Below the pieces are notes generated by a model. The model ran no database searches. It had not been told where the DNA came from and saw only the letters and a list, made by a program, of their open reading frames with translations. Below, one piece after another: positions 1 to 9,192 of a stretch of 64,000 nt of DNA. The DNA lies in the NCBI RefSeq assembly GCF_007747215.1, contig NZ_CP036273.1, positions 2,154,322-2,218,321 of the forward strand. Reading direction: 5' to 3'. Origin of the DNA: Urbifossiella limnaea (GTDB lineage Bacteria; Planctomycetota; Planctomycetia; Gemmatales; Gemmataceae). Within the stretch, counting starts at the first letter, position 1. The number at the start of each line of letters is the position of its first letter. The position numbers were made by a program, and so were the translations under genes.

Positions 1-1510
1 TGTTCTGGGCGCGTGTCAGCATCAGTTTCCCGGGCGCGACCTCCTTGATGACGGCGATGTCGCCGGCGTTCCAGGTGGTGGTCAACTCGCCGGCGCCCGC
101 CGCGCGCATCGCGTCGAGGTTGGCGACCTCGGCGACGACTTCGATGGTGGCGCGCCCGTCCCACGTCGCCGGCGCGCGGAGCGTGAAGACCGGCTCGGGG
201 ATCGCTTCCGTGATCGTGACCGGGATATCCTTCGTCTTCACGCTGTCCGGGTAGACGGCTTTCAACTGGAGTGTCGCCGTCTGGTCGCCGACGACCCGGC
301 CGGCGTCGAACGTGTACGCAAGCCGATCGACCGCCACCACCTGTTCGCGTCCGCCGCGTTTGAGCACCCAGTACAACTTCTCCGCGCCGCCGATCTCGGC
401 GGTGACGGTCGCGCGGCCCCCCTCGGCGACGGCTATCTGCGTCGGCGTCACGGAGAACGCCCGCCCCGGCCGCACCACCGGGCCGACGAGCGTCTGGAAC
501 GGCTTCTGGTTCTCGTACTGAAGCCGGATCCACTCGGCGGAGCGGGCCACCTTCGACACCCGCACCTCGTCGATGTCGCCGGTGAACGTGTAGTTGTCGT
601 ACCAGCCGCCGAGCCACAGCCGGGCCGGGCTCTTGATCGCCAGCGGCGCCGACGGAGTCATCGTCACGCCGTCGAGGGCGCCGTTCACGTAGACTCGGGA
701 GTTGCCCTTCTCGTACGTGTGGACGACGTGGACCCACTCCCCCCGGGGGATCGAACTCTTCCCGGCGACGTCCGCGCCCGAGAAGTAGCACTCCATCCGC
801 ACGTGCGGCGGGCTGCGGTAGTGCATCACCACCTTCCCCTGCCCGTGCTCGTTCCCCCACGCGAGGACGAACGAGTTGGGCGTCTCGGGGCGGAACCACG
901 CCTCGGTGGTGTGCGGGCTCGACCCCGTGGGGTAGTCGGCGATCTTGTCGCCCCCGAACACCCCCTTGCGGCCGGGGAAGTGGCGAGCCGGGCCGATCAC
1001 GCCGGCGGCCGGGGTCGTGCCGGTGTCCTTCGATGCGAGCGTGCCGACGTCGTCCGCGACCGGGCCGCTCATGTGCCAGACGCTGAGGAAGCCGTTCGAC
1101 TCGTTGAAGACGGCCTTGCCGCTCGCCTCGCTCCTGGCGTCGGCCTTGCCCCAGTGGAGCTTGATTTCCTGCCGGGCGTTGCCGCGGATCTCGGGCACCC
1201 GCACCCACACGCTGGCGACGCCCTTCGCCGCGTCCCACTCCTCGATCTGGTAGGCGAGGGGCGTCCCGTCGGCCGCCGAGAACCGAAGGTCTTCCCCCCC
1301 GGTCTTTGTTTGGGCAAAGTCGAAAAAGTCCTTGTGCAGGCGGATCAGGAGTGGGAACCCCCGGACCGTCGCGGTCGCGGGAAGGTCGGCCCCGTCGGGC
1401 GTGGTGAGCACGACCACCGACCCCGCGTGCGCCCAGCCCTGGTACGCAGCGGACGCCGGTCCGGCGAGGGTCAGCAGCAGCAGAGGGCCCAGGGCGAGGG
1501 GCGCTTTCAC
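1..1510 (-). CDS. DUF2341/LamG-domain secreted protein, C-terminus outside window
   Basis: The minus-strand frame is open from a GTG at 1510 to the window edge, so the C-terminus is missing. The first ~22 residues are a signal peptide (Lys followed by a Leu-rich core, ending ASA). Residues ~25-150 contain a DUF2341-like segment (FPLLIRLHKDFFDF, then RFSAADGTPLAYQIEEWD). Residues ~160-310 form a concanavalin/LamG lectin fold (FLSVWHM, then HTYEKGNSRVYVNGALDG and GDIDEVRVSKVARS). Ig-like or cadherin-like beta segments follow. Such proteins are common in planctomycete secretomes and probably bind glycans outside the cytoplasm, but no catalytic motif is seen. The GTG start was chosen because it alone places a proper signal peptide at the N-terminus. 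Confidence 0.75.
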   Translation of the reverse strand, partial: MKAPLALGPLLLLTLAGPASAAYQGWAHAGSVVVLTTPDGADLPATATVRGFPLLIRLHKDFFDFAQTKTGGEDLRFSAADGTPLAYQIEEWDAAKGVASVWVRVPEIRGNARQEIKLHWGKADARSEASGKAVFNESNGFLSVWHMSGPVADDVGTLASKDTGTTPAAGVIGPARHFPGRKGVFGGDKIADYPTGSSPHTTEAWFRPETPNSFVLAWGNEHGQGKVVMHYRSPPHVRMECYFSGADVAGKSSIPRGEWVHVVHTYEKGNSRVYVNGALDGVTMTPSAPLAIKSPARLWLGGWYDNYTFTGDIDEVRVSKVARSAEWIRLQYENQKPFQTLVGPVVRPGRAFSVTPTQIAVAEGGRATVTAEIGGAEKLYWVLKRGGREQVVAVDRLAYTFDAGRVVGDQTATLQLKAVYPDSVKTKDIPVTITEAIPEPVFTLRAPATWDGRATIEVVAEVANLDAMRAAGAGELTTTWNAGDIAVIKEVAPGKLMLTRAQN

Positions 1511-1994
1511 TGTGGTTCTTCCTCCGGTTGACTCGGCCGCGGTCGGAGCGGATGTTGTGCGAGGAATTGGTGGCCGTGACCAGCGGTCGAGGTTTGCCCC
1601 GCCGGCGAAGTGGTTCGCCGTCGGAAGATCGGTGGCTCGTCCCAGACCAACATCTCGGACCCGCCGCTGTGGGCGCGGCCGGCGGGGGTGAACACGACCA
1701 GGTGGCCCGAGAATAGATCGGCGTCGAGCCGGGTGCGGGCCGGGTTCGCGAGCCGCATCGAACCCGATGCGGAGGTCGGCGGCGGCCCCGAGCCAGTGCT
1801 CGGTGGTGGGCGGGACAGTCGCCCTGCCGAACCCGGTTGGGCGGAGTACAAGAGTTCCCGCGCGAGGGCGCCCGGTTCGGGAGCCTGCGGCTCCGCGACC
1901 GGCCGGAGAAGGGTGGAAGAACCCGCCGGAGTGGTTCCAGAAGCACGGCTTCGCTTGATGCCCGCGGGCCGACTGCGGCCGCCGTACCGCCCCG
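1511..1994. other. Gap without a convincing gene
   Basis: The open frames here lack start context and recognisable motifs. One short plus-strand frame ends at 1958 with PPEWFQKHGFA, which resembles the C-terminus of some transposases. It may be the worn end of an insertion sequence, but nothing else supports that. Confidence 0.3.
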
Positions 1995-2770
1995 TCACGG
2001 GAGCATGACGACCGACCCGACCGTCTTGCAGCCCTCCAGGTCACGGTGTACCTGTGCCGCCTCCCTCAGCGGGTAGGTGTGCCGGACCTCGACCTTTACC
2101 CTTCCCTCGCGGATCACGTCGAACACGTCCCTCGCGGTCGCCTCCAGGTCAGCCCGCGTCGCCGTGTACGTCGCCAGCGTCGGGCGGGTGAGGTACAGCG
2201 ACCCCTTCTGCGCCAGGATGCCGAGGTCGAACGGGGTCACCTTCCCGGACGAGTTGCCGAAGCTGACCATCAGCCCGAGCGGCCTCAGGCAGTCGAGGGA
2301 GGAGAGGAACGTGTCCTTCCCGACCGAGTCGTACACCACCGGCACGCCCGCCCCGCCCGTGATCTCCTTCACCCTCTTCGCGACGCCCTCCTTCGTGGAG
2401 ACGATCACGTGGTCGCAGCCGTGGGCGCAGGCGACCGCCGCCTTCGCGTCCGACCCGACGGTGCCGATGACGGTCGCCCCGAGGGCCTTCAGCCACTGGC
2501 AGGCGATGAGCCCGACCCCGCCGGCAGCCGCGTGGAACAGCACCGCCTCGCCCGCCCTGACCGGGTAGGTGCGGCAGATCAGGTACTGGGCCGTCATCCC
2601 CTTGAGCATCACCGCCGCGGCGCTCGTGTCGTCCACCCCTGCGGGGATCGGCACCAGGATGTGCGCCGGGACAAGCCGGGCCTCCGAGTACGACCCCGGC
2701 GGCCCGCCCGCGTAAGCGACCCGGTCGCCCGGCTTGACCACGGTGACGCCTGGGCCAACGGCCGCCGTCC
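1995..2770 (-). pseudogene. Quinone oxidoreductase (zeta-crystallin type), 5'-truncated
   Basis: The frame reads into the MDR superfamily from GPGVTVVKPGDRVAY to the end. It includes the nucleotide-binding glycine motif in HAAAGGVGLIACQWLKALGA and a normal C-terminus (YPLREAAQVHRDLEG). Intact NADPH:quinone oxidoreductases are about 325 residues. Here only about 255 C-terminal residues remain, and the first ~75 (the N-terminal part of the catalytic GroES-like domain) are replaced by low-quality sequence carrying short direct repeats. No start codon or ribosome binding site fits, so it is probably inactive. The breakpoint near 2765-2775 was judged from where family similarity stops. Confidence 0.75.
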
Positions 2771-3414
2771 ACGTCCGCCGCGGGGTCCCGGCGGAGGGGC
2801 GAGAGTCGGAAGCGTCGTGCGGGGTCGGCCCCCGGCCACTCCGACGACGCCCACCGGGAGGTCGGTCGCAGGCGAGGGTCGGAAGGGTCGTGCGTCGTGC
2901 GGGAGCGGGTGGCCGCATGTCGCGCGACCCGTACCGGGGGGCCTCAACCACCCGGGCGGCGTCCGTCGGCCTACCCACGGGCGGTCGCGGGCTGGGTCGG
3001 CCGACCGAAACTTAGCCACCCGGCGGCGACGACCGATCCCCCACCAACCGCCCTCGGGCGAGGTGACCGAAGGCACTACTGAGACTGGAGACGCAGCCCA
3101 GCCTGAATGCCGTAGAATCACTTCAACTCCCGCGAGTCCCTGATCCCTGCGAACCCGCCGGCGGTGGCGATCGAGTCCCGCCGGAAGGAGGCCGACCGAG
3201 CGGCCCGCGGCGACCACACCGCACCGTCGCCAACTCGGCGACGGGGGCGAACCCGGGCGAACGCGGAACGGGGCCGGCGCGTTCGCCCGGAGATCGGTCG
3301 GGACGGAAGGCACGACCGCGGCGGCAGGAAAACGCTCGTCATTCGGCACTTGCAGACCGATCGGGGCCATCCAGACCCCGGCTTCATTTGGACGGCTAGA
3401 GAGGGAGGCACCGG
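2771..3414. other. Gap between truncated oxidoreductase and yebC, with short direct repeats
   Basis: No supported gene lies here. The left part has an imperfect direct repeat (GTCGGAAGCGTCGTGCG near 2809 and GGTCGGAAGGGTCGTGCG near 2877) at the site where the oxidoreductase lost its 5' end. A 17-nt string GGGCGAGGTGACCGAAG occurs near 3057 and again near 4200, on either side of yebC. The right end carries the yebC ribosome binding site (GAGGGAGG). Confidence 0.4.
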
Positions 3415-4134
3415 ATGGGACGAATCTTCGAGAAGCGCAAGTACTCCATCTTCAAGACCGCCGCACAGAACTCGAAGCTGTACTCCAAGTACAGCAAGCA
3501 GCTGTACATGGCGGCCAAGAACGGCGTGCCCGACCCGGGCGCCAACCCGGTCCTGCGCGCCATCGTCGAGCGGGCCAAGAAGGAGAACGTCCCGAGCCAC
3601 GTGATCGACAAGGCGATTCAGAAGGCCTCGGGGGCGGGCGGCGAGAACTACCAGCCGGCGCGGTACGAGGGGGTCGGCCCCGGCGGCGCGCTCGTCGTCG
3701 TCGACTGCCTGACAGACAACCCCACGCGCACGATCTCCGACGTCCGCAGTTGCTTCACCAAGACCGGAGCCAAGATGTCGGCCGGCGGGTCGGTGGCGAT
3801 GCTGTTCGACCACTTGGCGGTGATGTCGTTCGGCGGGGCGAGCGAGGAGCAGGTGCTGGAGGCCGTGTTCGCGGCGGGCGTTGCCGTCGAGGAGGTCGAG
3901 AGCCAGGACGGCACGATCACCGTCTTCGCGCCCCCCGCCGAGTTCTACAAGGCCAAGACCGCCCTGCGCGAGGCCTTCCCCGGCCTCGAGTTCGACGTCC
4001 AGGAGATCACCTTCTTCCCGAAGGAGGCAAATGTCCTGGGCGGGGACGAGTTGGCCGCGTTCGAGAAGTTCTTGGGGATGCTGAACGAGTGTGACGACGT
4101 GCAGGAAGTCTACCACAACGTCACCCGCCCGTAG
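3415..4134 (+). CDS. yebC: YebC/PmpR family protein (TACO1-like)
   Basis: The protein has 239 residues, normal for the family, and begins with the characteristic MGR-x-FEKRKYSIFKTAAQNSK segment; the canonical version is MAGHSKWANIKH.K. It continues with NPVLRAIVERAKKENVPSHVIDKAIQKASG and YEGVGPGGALVVVDCLTDNPTRT, the most conserved family block. YebC proteins act in the cytoplasm as transcriptional regulators or as helpers of ribosomes stalled on proline stretches. The N-terminal motif belongs to the less-studied YeeN-like branch. A GAGGGAGG ribosome binding site sits 8 nt before the ATG. The gene appears to be monocistronic. Confidence 0.92.
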   Translation: MGRIFEKRKYSIFKTAAQNSKLYSKYSKQLYMAAKNGVPDPGANPVLRAIVERAKKENVPSHVIDKAIQKASGAGGENYQPARYEGVGPGGALVVVDCLTDNPTRTISDVRSCFTKTGAKMSAGGSVAMLFDHLAVMSFGGASEEQVLEAVFAAGVAVEEVESQDGTITVFAPPAEFYKAKTALREAFPGLEFDVQEITFFPKEANVLGGDELAAFEKFLGMLNECDDVQEVYHNVTRP

Positions 4135-4246
4135 TTCTTAACGTCAGGCTTGTGTACTCCGGTCCGACACACGTCCGACACACCGCGTTGGCCAAACCGG
4201 GCGAGGTGACCGAAGCAGGCAACCACTGGGCAACAGGAATACCGGA

Positions 4247-4564
4247 TTATCCCGGTTCGTGCCGGCAGCGGACGACACGATATCCGGCTGCTGTTGCCAG
4301 GACGGTGTCGGTCCACTCGACTTCGGCGAACAGGTACTGGACCTGGGTCGCTCGCGACGCCCCGGACAGCAATCGCTGGAGAGCCTCCACCAGGGTGGGC
4401 TCGTTGGCGGAGGCGTAGTCGGCCGGGCCTCCCTTCTCCCGGAGGGAGATGATTCTTGCCGCGACGGACAAATCCAGGAAGAGTCGGCGGAGCGTATCCG
4501 CGTCGATCACACCCTCGACCAGGAGCGGAACCGGGGGGCCGTCCGGGAACGTCGGTTGGGTCAT
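4247..4564 (-). CDS. Conserved hypothetical protein, 105 aa
   Basis: The frame is open from 4690, but the first credible start is the ATG at 4564 (MTQPTFPDGPPVPLLVEGVIDADTL). The product is soluble and rich in Leu and Ala, with predicted helices (LRRLFLDLSVAARIISLREKGGP) and a terminal beta-like segment (VQYLFAEVEWTDTVL). No domain was recognised. The sequence looks like genuine coding, because acidic and hydrophobic residues alternate sensibly and there is no low-complexity antisense pattern. Confidence 0.5.
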   Translation of the reverse strand: MTQPTFPDGPPVPLLVEGVIDADTLRRLFLDLSVAARIISLREKGGPADYASANEPTLVEALQRLLSGASRATQVQYLFAEVEWTDTVLATAAGYRVVRCRHEPG

Positions 4565-4709
4565 CGCGGGGCTCCGGTGAAATCGACCCGGTCCAGGGCG
4601 GCGGACGGGGCGTGGCGCTGGGTGCAGCTCGTCAGCCACGGGTGGGGGCTCGGGTGGGCTACCGACGGGGCGTGAGCCATCGGCGGGCATACTTCGACCC
4701 GAGCGGGGA

Positions 4710-5250
4710 TCAGTGCTTGTCCCACGCCTTGTTCGGCTGGTCCCACAGGATGCGGGCGGCGTACACCCGCCCGTTCGCGCCGTACTTCTCCGAGCCCCGC
4801 GGGGACATCCCCTCGGACGTCGTCACCCACGTCTCGTTCTCGCTCACGTCCACCACCGCGAAGTTGCCGAGTTGCGCCCCCTTGTTGGGGACCAGTTCCT
4901 TTTCGGTCGCCTTGAGGACGACGAGTTTCTGCGGATCGACCCGGGCCATGAAGAGCGGGGCGCGGTGGCGGATCACGTTGTCGTTCATGGCCCCGCGGCG
5001 GGTGTAGACCAGGAACAGGCCGTCCGAGTGCGTGACCCAGTGCTGCTGCGTGTTGTAACTGCCCAGGTCGGTGCCGTCGTCGAAGGTCCACTTCTTCGGC
5101 TCGCCGAACTTCAGCCCGTCGTCGCCGACCGCGATGTAACTCGCCCGATCGTTCCGCATCGTGAGGTAGAACTTCCCCTGGAACAGTGCCACAGACGGCT
5201 CGTAGAGCCCGCGGTCGATGTCAACCGAGAGTTCCGGCCCGTGCTCCACG
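4710..5250 (-). pseudogene. Sialidase-like gene, 3' half (split by transposon)
   Basis: This is the C-terminal ~178 residues of a sialidase/BNR-type beta-propeller protein (YEPSVALFQGKFYLTMRN, then DGTDLGSYNTQQHWV and LFLVYTRRG). It has no start codon of its own. Its upstream end at 5250 is the target-site copy GCTCCACG abutting the IS66-type transposon. The missing N-terminal half lies at 16471-17182 on the same strand. Removing the transposon and one target copy joins KELKF to EHGPELSVDIDRG in frame and gives about 414 residues. The intact protein would be secreted and would act on sialic-acid-like or other glycan substrates. Confidence 0.88.
5243..5250. repeat. Target-site duplication, left copy
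   Basis: GCTCCACG directly before the transposon end. The right copy at 16471-16478 is GCTCCTCG, so 7 of 8 bases match. Eight-bp duplications are typical of IS66-family insertions. Confidence 0.8.
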
Positions 5251-5320
5251 GATAGCGTCCGGTGAAGTGGCGTCTTGTGGAGTGAGTTAGTCTGGGGTTT
5301 TCCTCGCCCGCAGGAGCCCC

Positions 5321-5668
5321 ATGATGACCGTGCCTGATACTCATCTCGTCGAACGCTGGCGAACGACCTTCGCCATGTGGCGCAGTTCCGGCCTCTCGGT
5401 GGCCGCGTTCTGCCGCTCGCGTGAACTCAACCTGTCGAGCTTCTACCGCTGGCGGAAGATCCTCGACGATCTCGACCGGCCGTCCACGACCCGGCCCCGA
5501 TCCGAACCCGACCCCCTGCCGATTCCGTCCTTCGTGCCCATCCGCGTGATCCCCGATGCCGTCATCGAGGTGATCCTTCCCTCCGGTGTCCAACTCCGCG
5601 TGCCACTGTCCGCTGATGCCCGGCAACTGGCCTACTTGGTTCAGGCCCTGGGAGCGACACCATGCTGA
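5321..5668 (+). CDS. tnpA: IS66 family accessory protein TnpA
   Basis: The 115-residue product has the typical IS66 TnpA layout. An N-terminal helix-turn-helix of transposase_8 type (HLVERWRTTFAMWRSSGLSVAAFCRSRELNLSSFYRWRK, residues ~8-47) is followed by a short beta-rich tail (IEVILPSGVQLRVPL). It is the first gene inside the left end and helps TnpC recognise or process transposon ends. The neighbouring tnpB begins just before its stop codon, with the overlap usual for this family. Confidence 0.85.
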   Translation: MMTVPDTHLVERWRTTFAMWRSSGLSVAAFCRSRELNLSSFYRWRKILDDLDRPSTTRPRSEPDPLPIPSFVPIRVIPDAVIEVILPSGVQLRVPLSADARQLAYLVQALGATPC

Positions 5669-5989
5669 CCATGGGCACCACCGGCGTCATCTACGTCGCC
5701 GTCGAGCCGCAAGATGCGGCGCAAGGGGATTGACGGACTCGCGGGCGTCGTCCGCACCACACTCGGACGCGATCCCGCTTCCGGCGACCTCTTCGTCTTC
5801 AAGAACCGACGCGGCGACAAGCTCAAGATCCTCGCCTGGATGGGCGATGGGTTCGCCCTGTACCTGCGCCGGCTCGAAAAGGGAACCTTCGCCTTCCCCA
5901 CCGCCACGACCACGCAACTGGCCATGATCTTGGGGGGCGTCGAGTGGGCCAACACCCGCACCCGCACCCGGTTCCAGAAACCGGTGTAA
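5662..5989 (+). pseudogene. tnpB: IS66 family accessory protein TnpB, frameshifted
   Basis: The expected start overlaps the tnpA end (ATG 5662, MLTMGTTGVIYVAVEPQDA). That frame ends after 23 codons. The conserved body MRRKGIDGLAGVVRTTLG, then LFVFKNRRGDKLKIL and RRLEKGTFAFP, is in the +1 frame from an ATG at 5714. Family alignment implies two bases lost around 5712 (or one gained). The 91-residue body alone might be translated from 5714, but it lacks the first beta strand. It is either a pseudogene or a shifted frame. TnpB is essential for transposition in the IS66 members that have been tested, so this copy may be immobile. Confidence 0.7.
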
Positions 5990-6040
5990 TTATTCTCGAC
6001 GGACGTGATAGGTTCGGGCGCGTCGCGCGTCTTGCTTGAC

Positions 6041-6782
6041 ATGGCGGTGTCATCCGAACCCGAACTCCTCACGCCCGGCGAGCAACTCGCTCAGCAGCGC
6101 GCGGAGAACGCACGCCTCCGCGCCCAAGTCGAGGAACTCCTCACGCTGGTTGCCGAACTCCGCGGCACCGTCGAGAAGCAGCAAGACCACATCGCCAAAC
6201 TCGTGAAGATGCACTTCGGTCGCAAGAGCGAACGGATCGAAGGTCCGACCCTCTTCGACGACCTCCCCGGCGATGGGCCGGACGACCCCGCGCCGCCGCC
6301 GGTCGCGCCGGTGATTCCCGAACCGGACGTGTCGGTGCCCAAGCGGAAAGGGCACGGGCGCAAAGCGAACCCGGCGAACCTACCGCGACGACGCGAAGAG
6401 ATCGACCTGAGCGAGGCCGAGAAGGTGTGCCCCTGTTGTGCCGGGGTGCGCATCCGCATCGGCGAGACGATCCGCGAACGTCTCGATTACACCCCGTCGT
6501 CGGTCTTCGTTCGCGAGATTGCGCAGCCCACGTATGCGTGCCGAAGTTGCGAGCAGGCGGCGCGCGATCCGCAGTTCGCGGCCCCGGCGTTCCCTCCCGA
6601 ACCGGTGCCCAGGTCGGGCATCGGGGCCGGACTGCTCGCCCAGGTGATCGTGTCGAAGTGCGTCGTTCACCTGCCGCTGTACCGCCAGGAGTCGATCTTC
6701 GCGCGGCACGGTTGGCCGGTGTGTCGCACCCGCTTGTGCGATCTGGTCGCGGCGTGCGCAACGCTGTTGGATCCGGTCTACC
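6041..6782 (+). pseudogene. tnpC: IS66 transposase TnpC, 5' part (split)
   Basis: This is the N-terminal half of the DDE transposase. It has a coiled-coil leader (LAQQRAENARLRAQVEELL), the basic segment HFGRKSERIEG, a zinc-ribbon (CPCC at ~residues 126-130, CRSCEQA at ~166-172) and the start of the catalytic region (GAGLLAQVIVSKCVVHLPLYRQE). It stops at 6782, where a 7-bp duplication marks the IS21-type insertion. The reading frame continues at 11054 (LLDPVY joins to RAMIVRLKASF). ATG 6041 was preferred over 6005 because MAVSSEPELL matches the family N-terminus better. Confidence 0.88.
6776..6782. repeat. 7-bp target duplication of IS21-type element, left copy
   Basis: GTCTACC, repeated exactly at 11047-11053 on the other side of the element. 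The two copies bracket inverted ends beginning TGTCG. Confidence 0.85.
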
Positions 6783-6863
6783 TGTCGATCGCGGTTTGAA
6801 ACAGGGCCACTTTCGCGGTCGGAGGCGGGCCAGTCGGAGTTGCCGGGCGGAGCGAGCGGACGG

Positions 6864-7673
6864 TCATTTCGCGGCGGGCTTGTCGGGGCGGTGGACGCGG
6901 TAGGACTGGCCCTTCAGCTTCACGATGGTCGCGCCGTCGACGACGCGGTCCAGCAACGCCATCGCCAGCGGCGCGTCGCCGAGGTACTCGGCCCAGTCGC
7001 CGAAGTCGATGTTGGTGATCAGGGCGGTGGAACGCTGCTGGCTGCGGGCGTCGATGATCTTGTACCACAGGCTCGCCGCCTGCGGGCAGAGGCTGCGTTC
7101 GATGCGGTCGAAGCCGAACTCGTCGATGATCAACAGCGGGAAGCGGGCGTAGAAGCGGACGCGGTCGTGGATGGTCTGATCGGCCATCGCGGCGGTGAGG
7201 TCTTCGAGGAGGTCGCCGCTGGTGGTGTAGTAGACCGCCTGTTCGAGCAGGCACGCGGCCAGGCCGATGCTCTGGATGAGCCGACTCTTCCCGAGCCCCG
7301 ACTGCCCGACGAAGACGACGTTCTGCTTGCGGCGGATGAAGTCGCCCTGGGCCAGGGCCTCGATCTGCACGCGGGGGATGGCGGGGTTGAAGGTCCAGTC
7401 GAAGGTGGACAGCGGCAGGGCTTCGCGGAAGCGGGCCTGCTGGACGAGTCGCTCGATGCGACGCTCGCGGCGGAGTCCGGCCTGGTCGGCGAGCAAGCGG
7501 TGCAGGAAGTCGAGGTGCGAGAGGCCGGCATCCTGCGCCTGCTGCAAGGCCGCGTCGAGTTGCTCGGCGGTCACGGGGATGCGCAGGGTCGCGAAGTCGG
7601 CGAGGATCTGGTCACGCCGGCCCGGGGTCGCGGCCGGCGTCGTCTTCGGGGCGGTCTTCGGGCGGGGTGTCAT
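6864..7673 (-). CDS. istB: IS21 helper ATPase IstB
   Basis: The 269-residue AAA+ protein has Walker A in FVGQSGLGKSRL (about residues 108-119), Walker B in LLIIDEFGFD (about 173-182) and sensor-like TALITNIDFGDW. IstB forms ATP-dependent rings that select target DNA and activate the IstA integrase. The upstream-open frame starts at 7892, but ATG 7673 gives the family N-terminus and a 62-nt overlap with istA, which is usual in IS21. The final residues HRPDKPAAK are the normal basic tail. Confidence 0.92.
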   Translation of the reverse strand: MTPRPKTAPKTTPAATPGRRDQILADFATLRIPVTAEQLDAALQQAQDAGLSHLDFLHRLLADQAGLRRERRIERLVQQARFREALPLSTFDWTFNPAIPRVQIEALAQGDFIRRKQNVVFVGQSGLGKSRLIQSIGLAACLLEQAVYYTTSGDLLEDLTAAMADQTIHDRVRFYARFPLLIIDEFGFDRIERSLCPQAASLWYKIIDARSQQRSTALITNIDFGDWAEYLGDAPLAMALLDRVVDGATIVKLKGQSYRVHRPDKPAAK

Positions 7674-9192
7674 CGCCGGGTTCCTCGGGCTCGTCGGACG
7701 CGAGCAGGTGTTGATAGTCGCGGGTGGACCGCGGCCCGATGACATCGTCGCGCAGGGTGGGATCGAGCGAATCGCGGTGGAGTTCGGCGAGTTCGTCGAG
7801 CCGGGGCCGGGGTCGAGCCCGGGCGGCGAGGATGCGGCGGACGGCGGCGAGCGAGAAGGCGCCGAAGCGGACGGCGCGGTCGAGGGCGGCACGCACGTCG
7901 TCCCGCGTGTACTGCGCGGCCAGGGCGAGCAGGTGCTGGGCCTGCAACTTGCCCTGGATCTGCCGGGCGAGCAGGCCGTCGAGGAACGCGGTGCCGACCG
8001 GGCCGAGGTCCGCGAAGCGTTGCCGCAACAGTCGCGTCCGCTCCTCGGGATCGCCGGTCGGATGATGGCTCTGGATCGACTGCCGCACGCCGCTGCGCGT
8101 GGCCGGCACCAGGGGGTGGCGGGCGACCTCCTCCAGACCGACCGAGTAGACGATGACCTCGCCGTCGGCGATGCGGACCGGCAGGACCTGGCCGATGAAC
8201 GACCACGGCACCGAGTAGTGGTTCAATCGGTGCGTGAGGAAGCCCTCGACGTTGACGTGGCGATAGACCACCAGAGCGGTGTCGAAGTCGCGGGTGGGGA
8301 GCGGCAGCAGGTGCGGACGTTCGCGCTCGTGGCGGTCGCGCGGCGACTCCTGGAAGTCGCGCATCACGTGCACATCGGCGACGGTCGCCAGCCACTCGGC
8401 CGTGACTTCGTTGAGGTGGTCGAGCGTCTCGAAGGTGCGGCCGTTGAGCAAACTCATTTCGACGTAGTGGAATTTCCTCTCGACCTTCCCCTTCGTTTGG
8501 GGCCGTCGCACGCGGCAGGCCCGGGGTCGGAAGCCGTAGTGCGTGGCGAAGGCCAGGAACTTCGGGTTGTACAGCGGCCCCTCGGCGTCGTGCCGCAACA
8601 CCACCGCCTTGAAGTTGTCGTACAGGCACGTGCGGGCGATGCCGCCGAGGTGGCGGAAGGCGTTCGCGTGCTCGCGGAGCGTGGTCGGCAGGTCCGTCGA
8701 CTCGACGAAGCGGAGGTACTGGCGGCGGGAGTAGCCGAGCAGGTAGCTGAACAGGTAGACGCGGCGGCGGCCTTCGCGGGTGAAGTCGAGGTCGTAGACG
8801 CCGTGGTCCATCTGGGCCTGGTCGCCCGGTCCCGTCTCGAAGCGCGGCACGGGCGGCGGCGTGGCCCGCGGACGGAGTCGCTTCACCCGCAGGCGGACGA
8901 TCGTGTACCCGCCCGCGAAGCCGCGTGCCCGCAACTCCTGCAGGGCGCGTTCCACGGTCAGGTTCGGGTAGCGGTCGAGCAGTTCCTTCAGGATCGGCTC
9001 GTACGCGTCGAGGCGACTGCCGCGACGCGGCGGCGGATCGCCGGGACCGGTCGAGCCCGTGCGGGCGGCTTCGACCCGGGCCAGCACGCGATCGACGGTG
9101 CCGCGTGAGATCCCCAGCGAACGCGCGATCGACCGCGCCGACGCGCCCTGCTGATGCCGCTGCACGATCTCCAGCCGCGTGGCCTCGTTCAT
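7612..9192 (-). CDS. istA: IS21 family transposase IstA
   Basis: The 526-residue DDE integrase-type transposase begins with an N-terminal helix-turn-helix (VQRHQQGASARSIARSLGISRGTVDRVL, residues ~8-37). The rve catalytic core follows: QAQMDHGVYDLDF gives the first Asp, CLYDNFKAVV the second, and RRPQTKGKVERKFHYVEMSLL the Glu. The C-terminal half carries the beta-barrel and helical region (HRLNHYSVPWSFIGQ). The ATG at 9192 overlaps the stop of the ParB-like gene (ATGA), so translation is probably coupled. Length and motifs are normal and no damage is seen. Confidence 0.92.
   Translation of the reverse strand: MNEATRLEIVQRHQQGASARSIARSLGISRGTVDRVLARVEAARTGSTGPGDPPPRRGSRLDAYEPILKELLDRYPNLTVERALQELRARGFAGGYTIVRLRVKRLRPRATPPPVPRFETGPGDQAQMDHGVYDLDFTREGRRRVYLFSYLLGYSRRQYLRFVESTDLPTTLREHANAFRHLGGIARTCLYDNFKAVVLRHDAEGPLYNPKFLAFATHYGFRPRACRVRRPQTKGKVERKFHYVEMSLLNGRTFETLDHLNEVTAEWLATVADVHVMRDFQESPRDRHERERPHLLPLPTRDFDTALVVYRHVNVEGFLTHRLNHYSVPWSFIGQVLPVRIADGEVIVYSVGLEEVARHPLVPATRSGVRQSIQSHHPTGDPEERTRLLRQRFADLGPVGTAFLDGLLARQIQGKLQAQHLLALAAQYTRDDVRAALDRAVRFGAFSLAAVRRILAARARPRPRLDELAELHRDSLDPTLRDDVIGPRSTRDYQHLLASDEPEEPGDDTPPEDRPEDDAGRDPGPA

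Noticed and set aside
719-1531. Long plus-strand frame with Arg/Pro/Val-rich product
   Set aside because: It is antisense to the DUF2341/LamG gene; composition is that of a shadow frame and no motif is seen.
2046-3143. Plus-strand frame of 365 codons over the truncated oxidoreductase
   Set aside because: It is the antisense shadow of the dehydrogenase and its decayed upstream region.
7267-9108. 613-codon plus-strand frame within the IS21-type element
   Set aside because: It is antisense to istA/istB, which have complete family motifs on the other strand.
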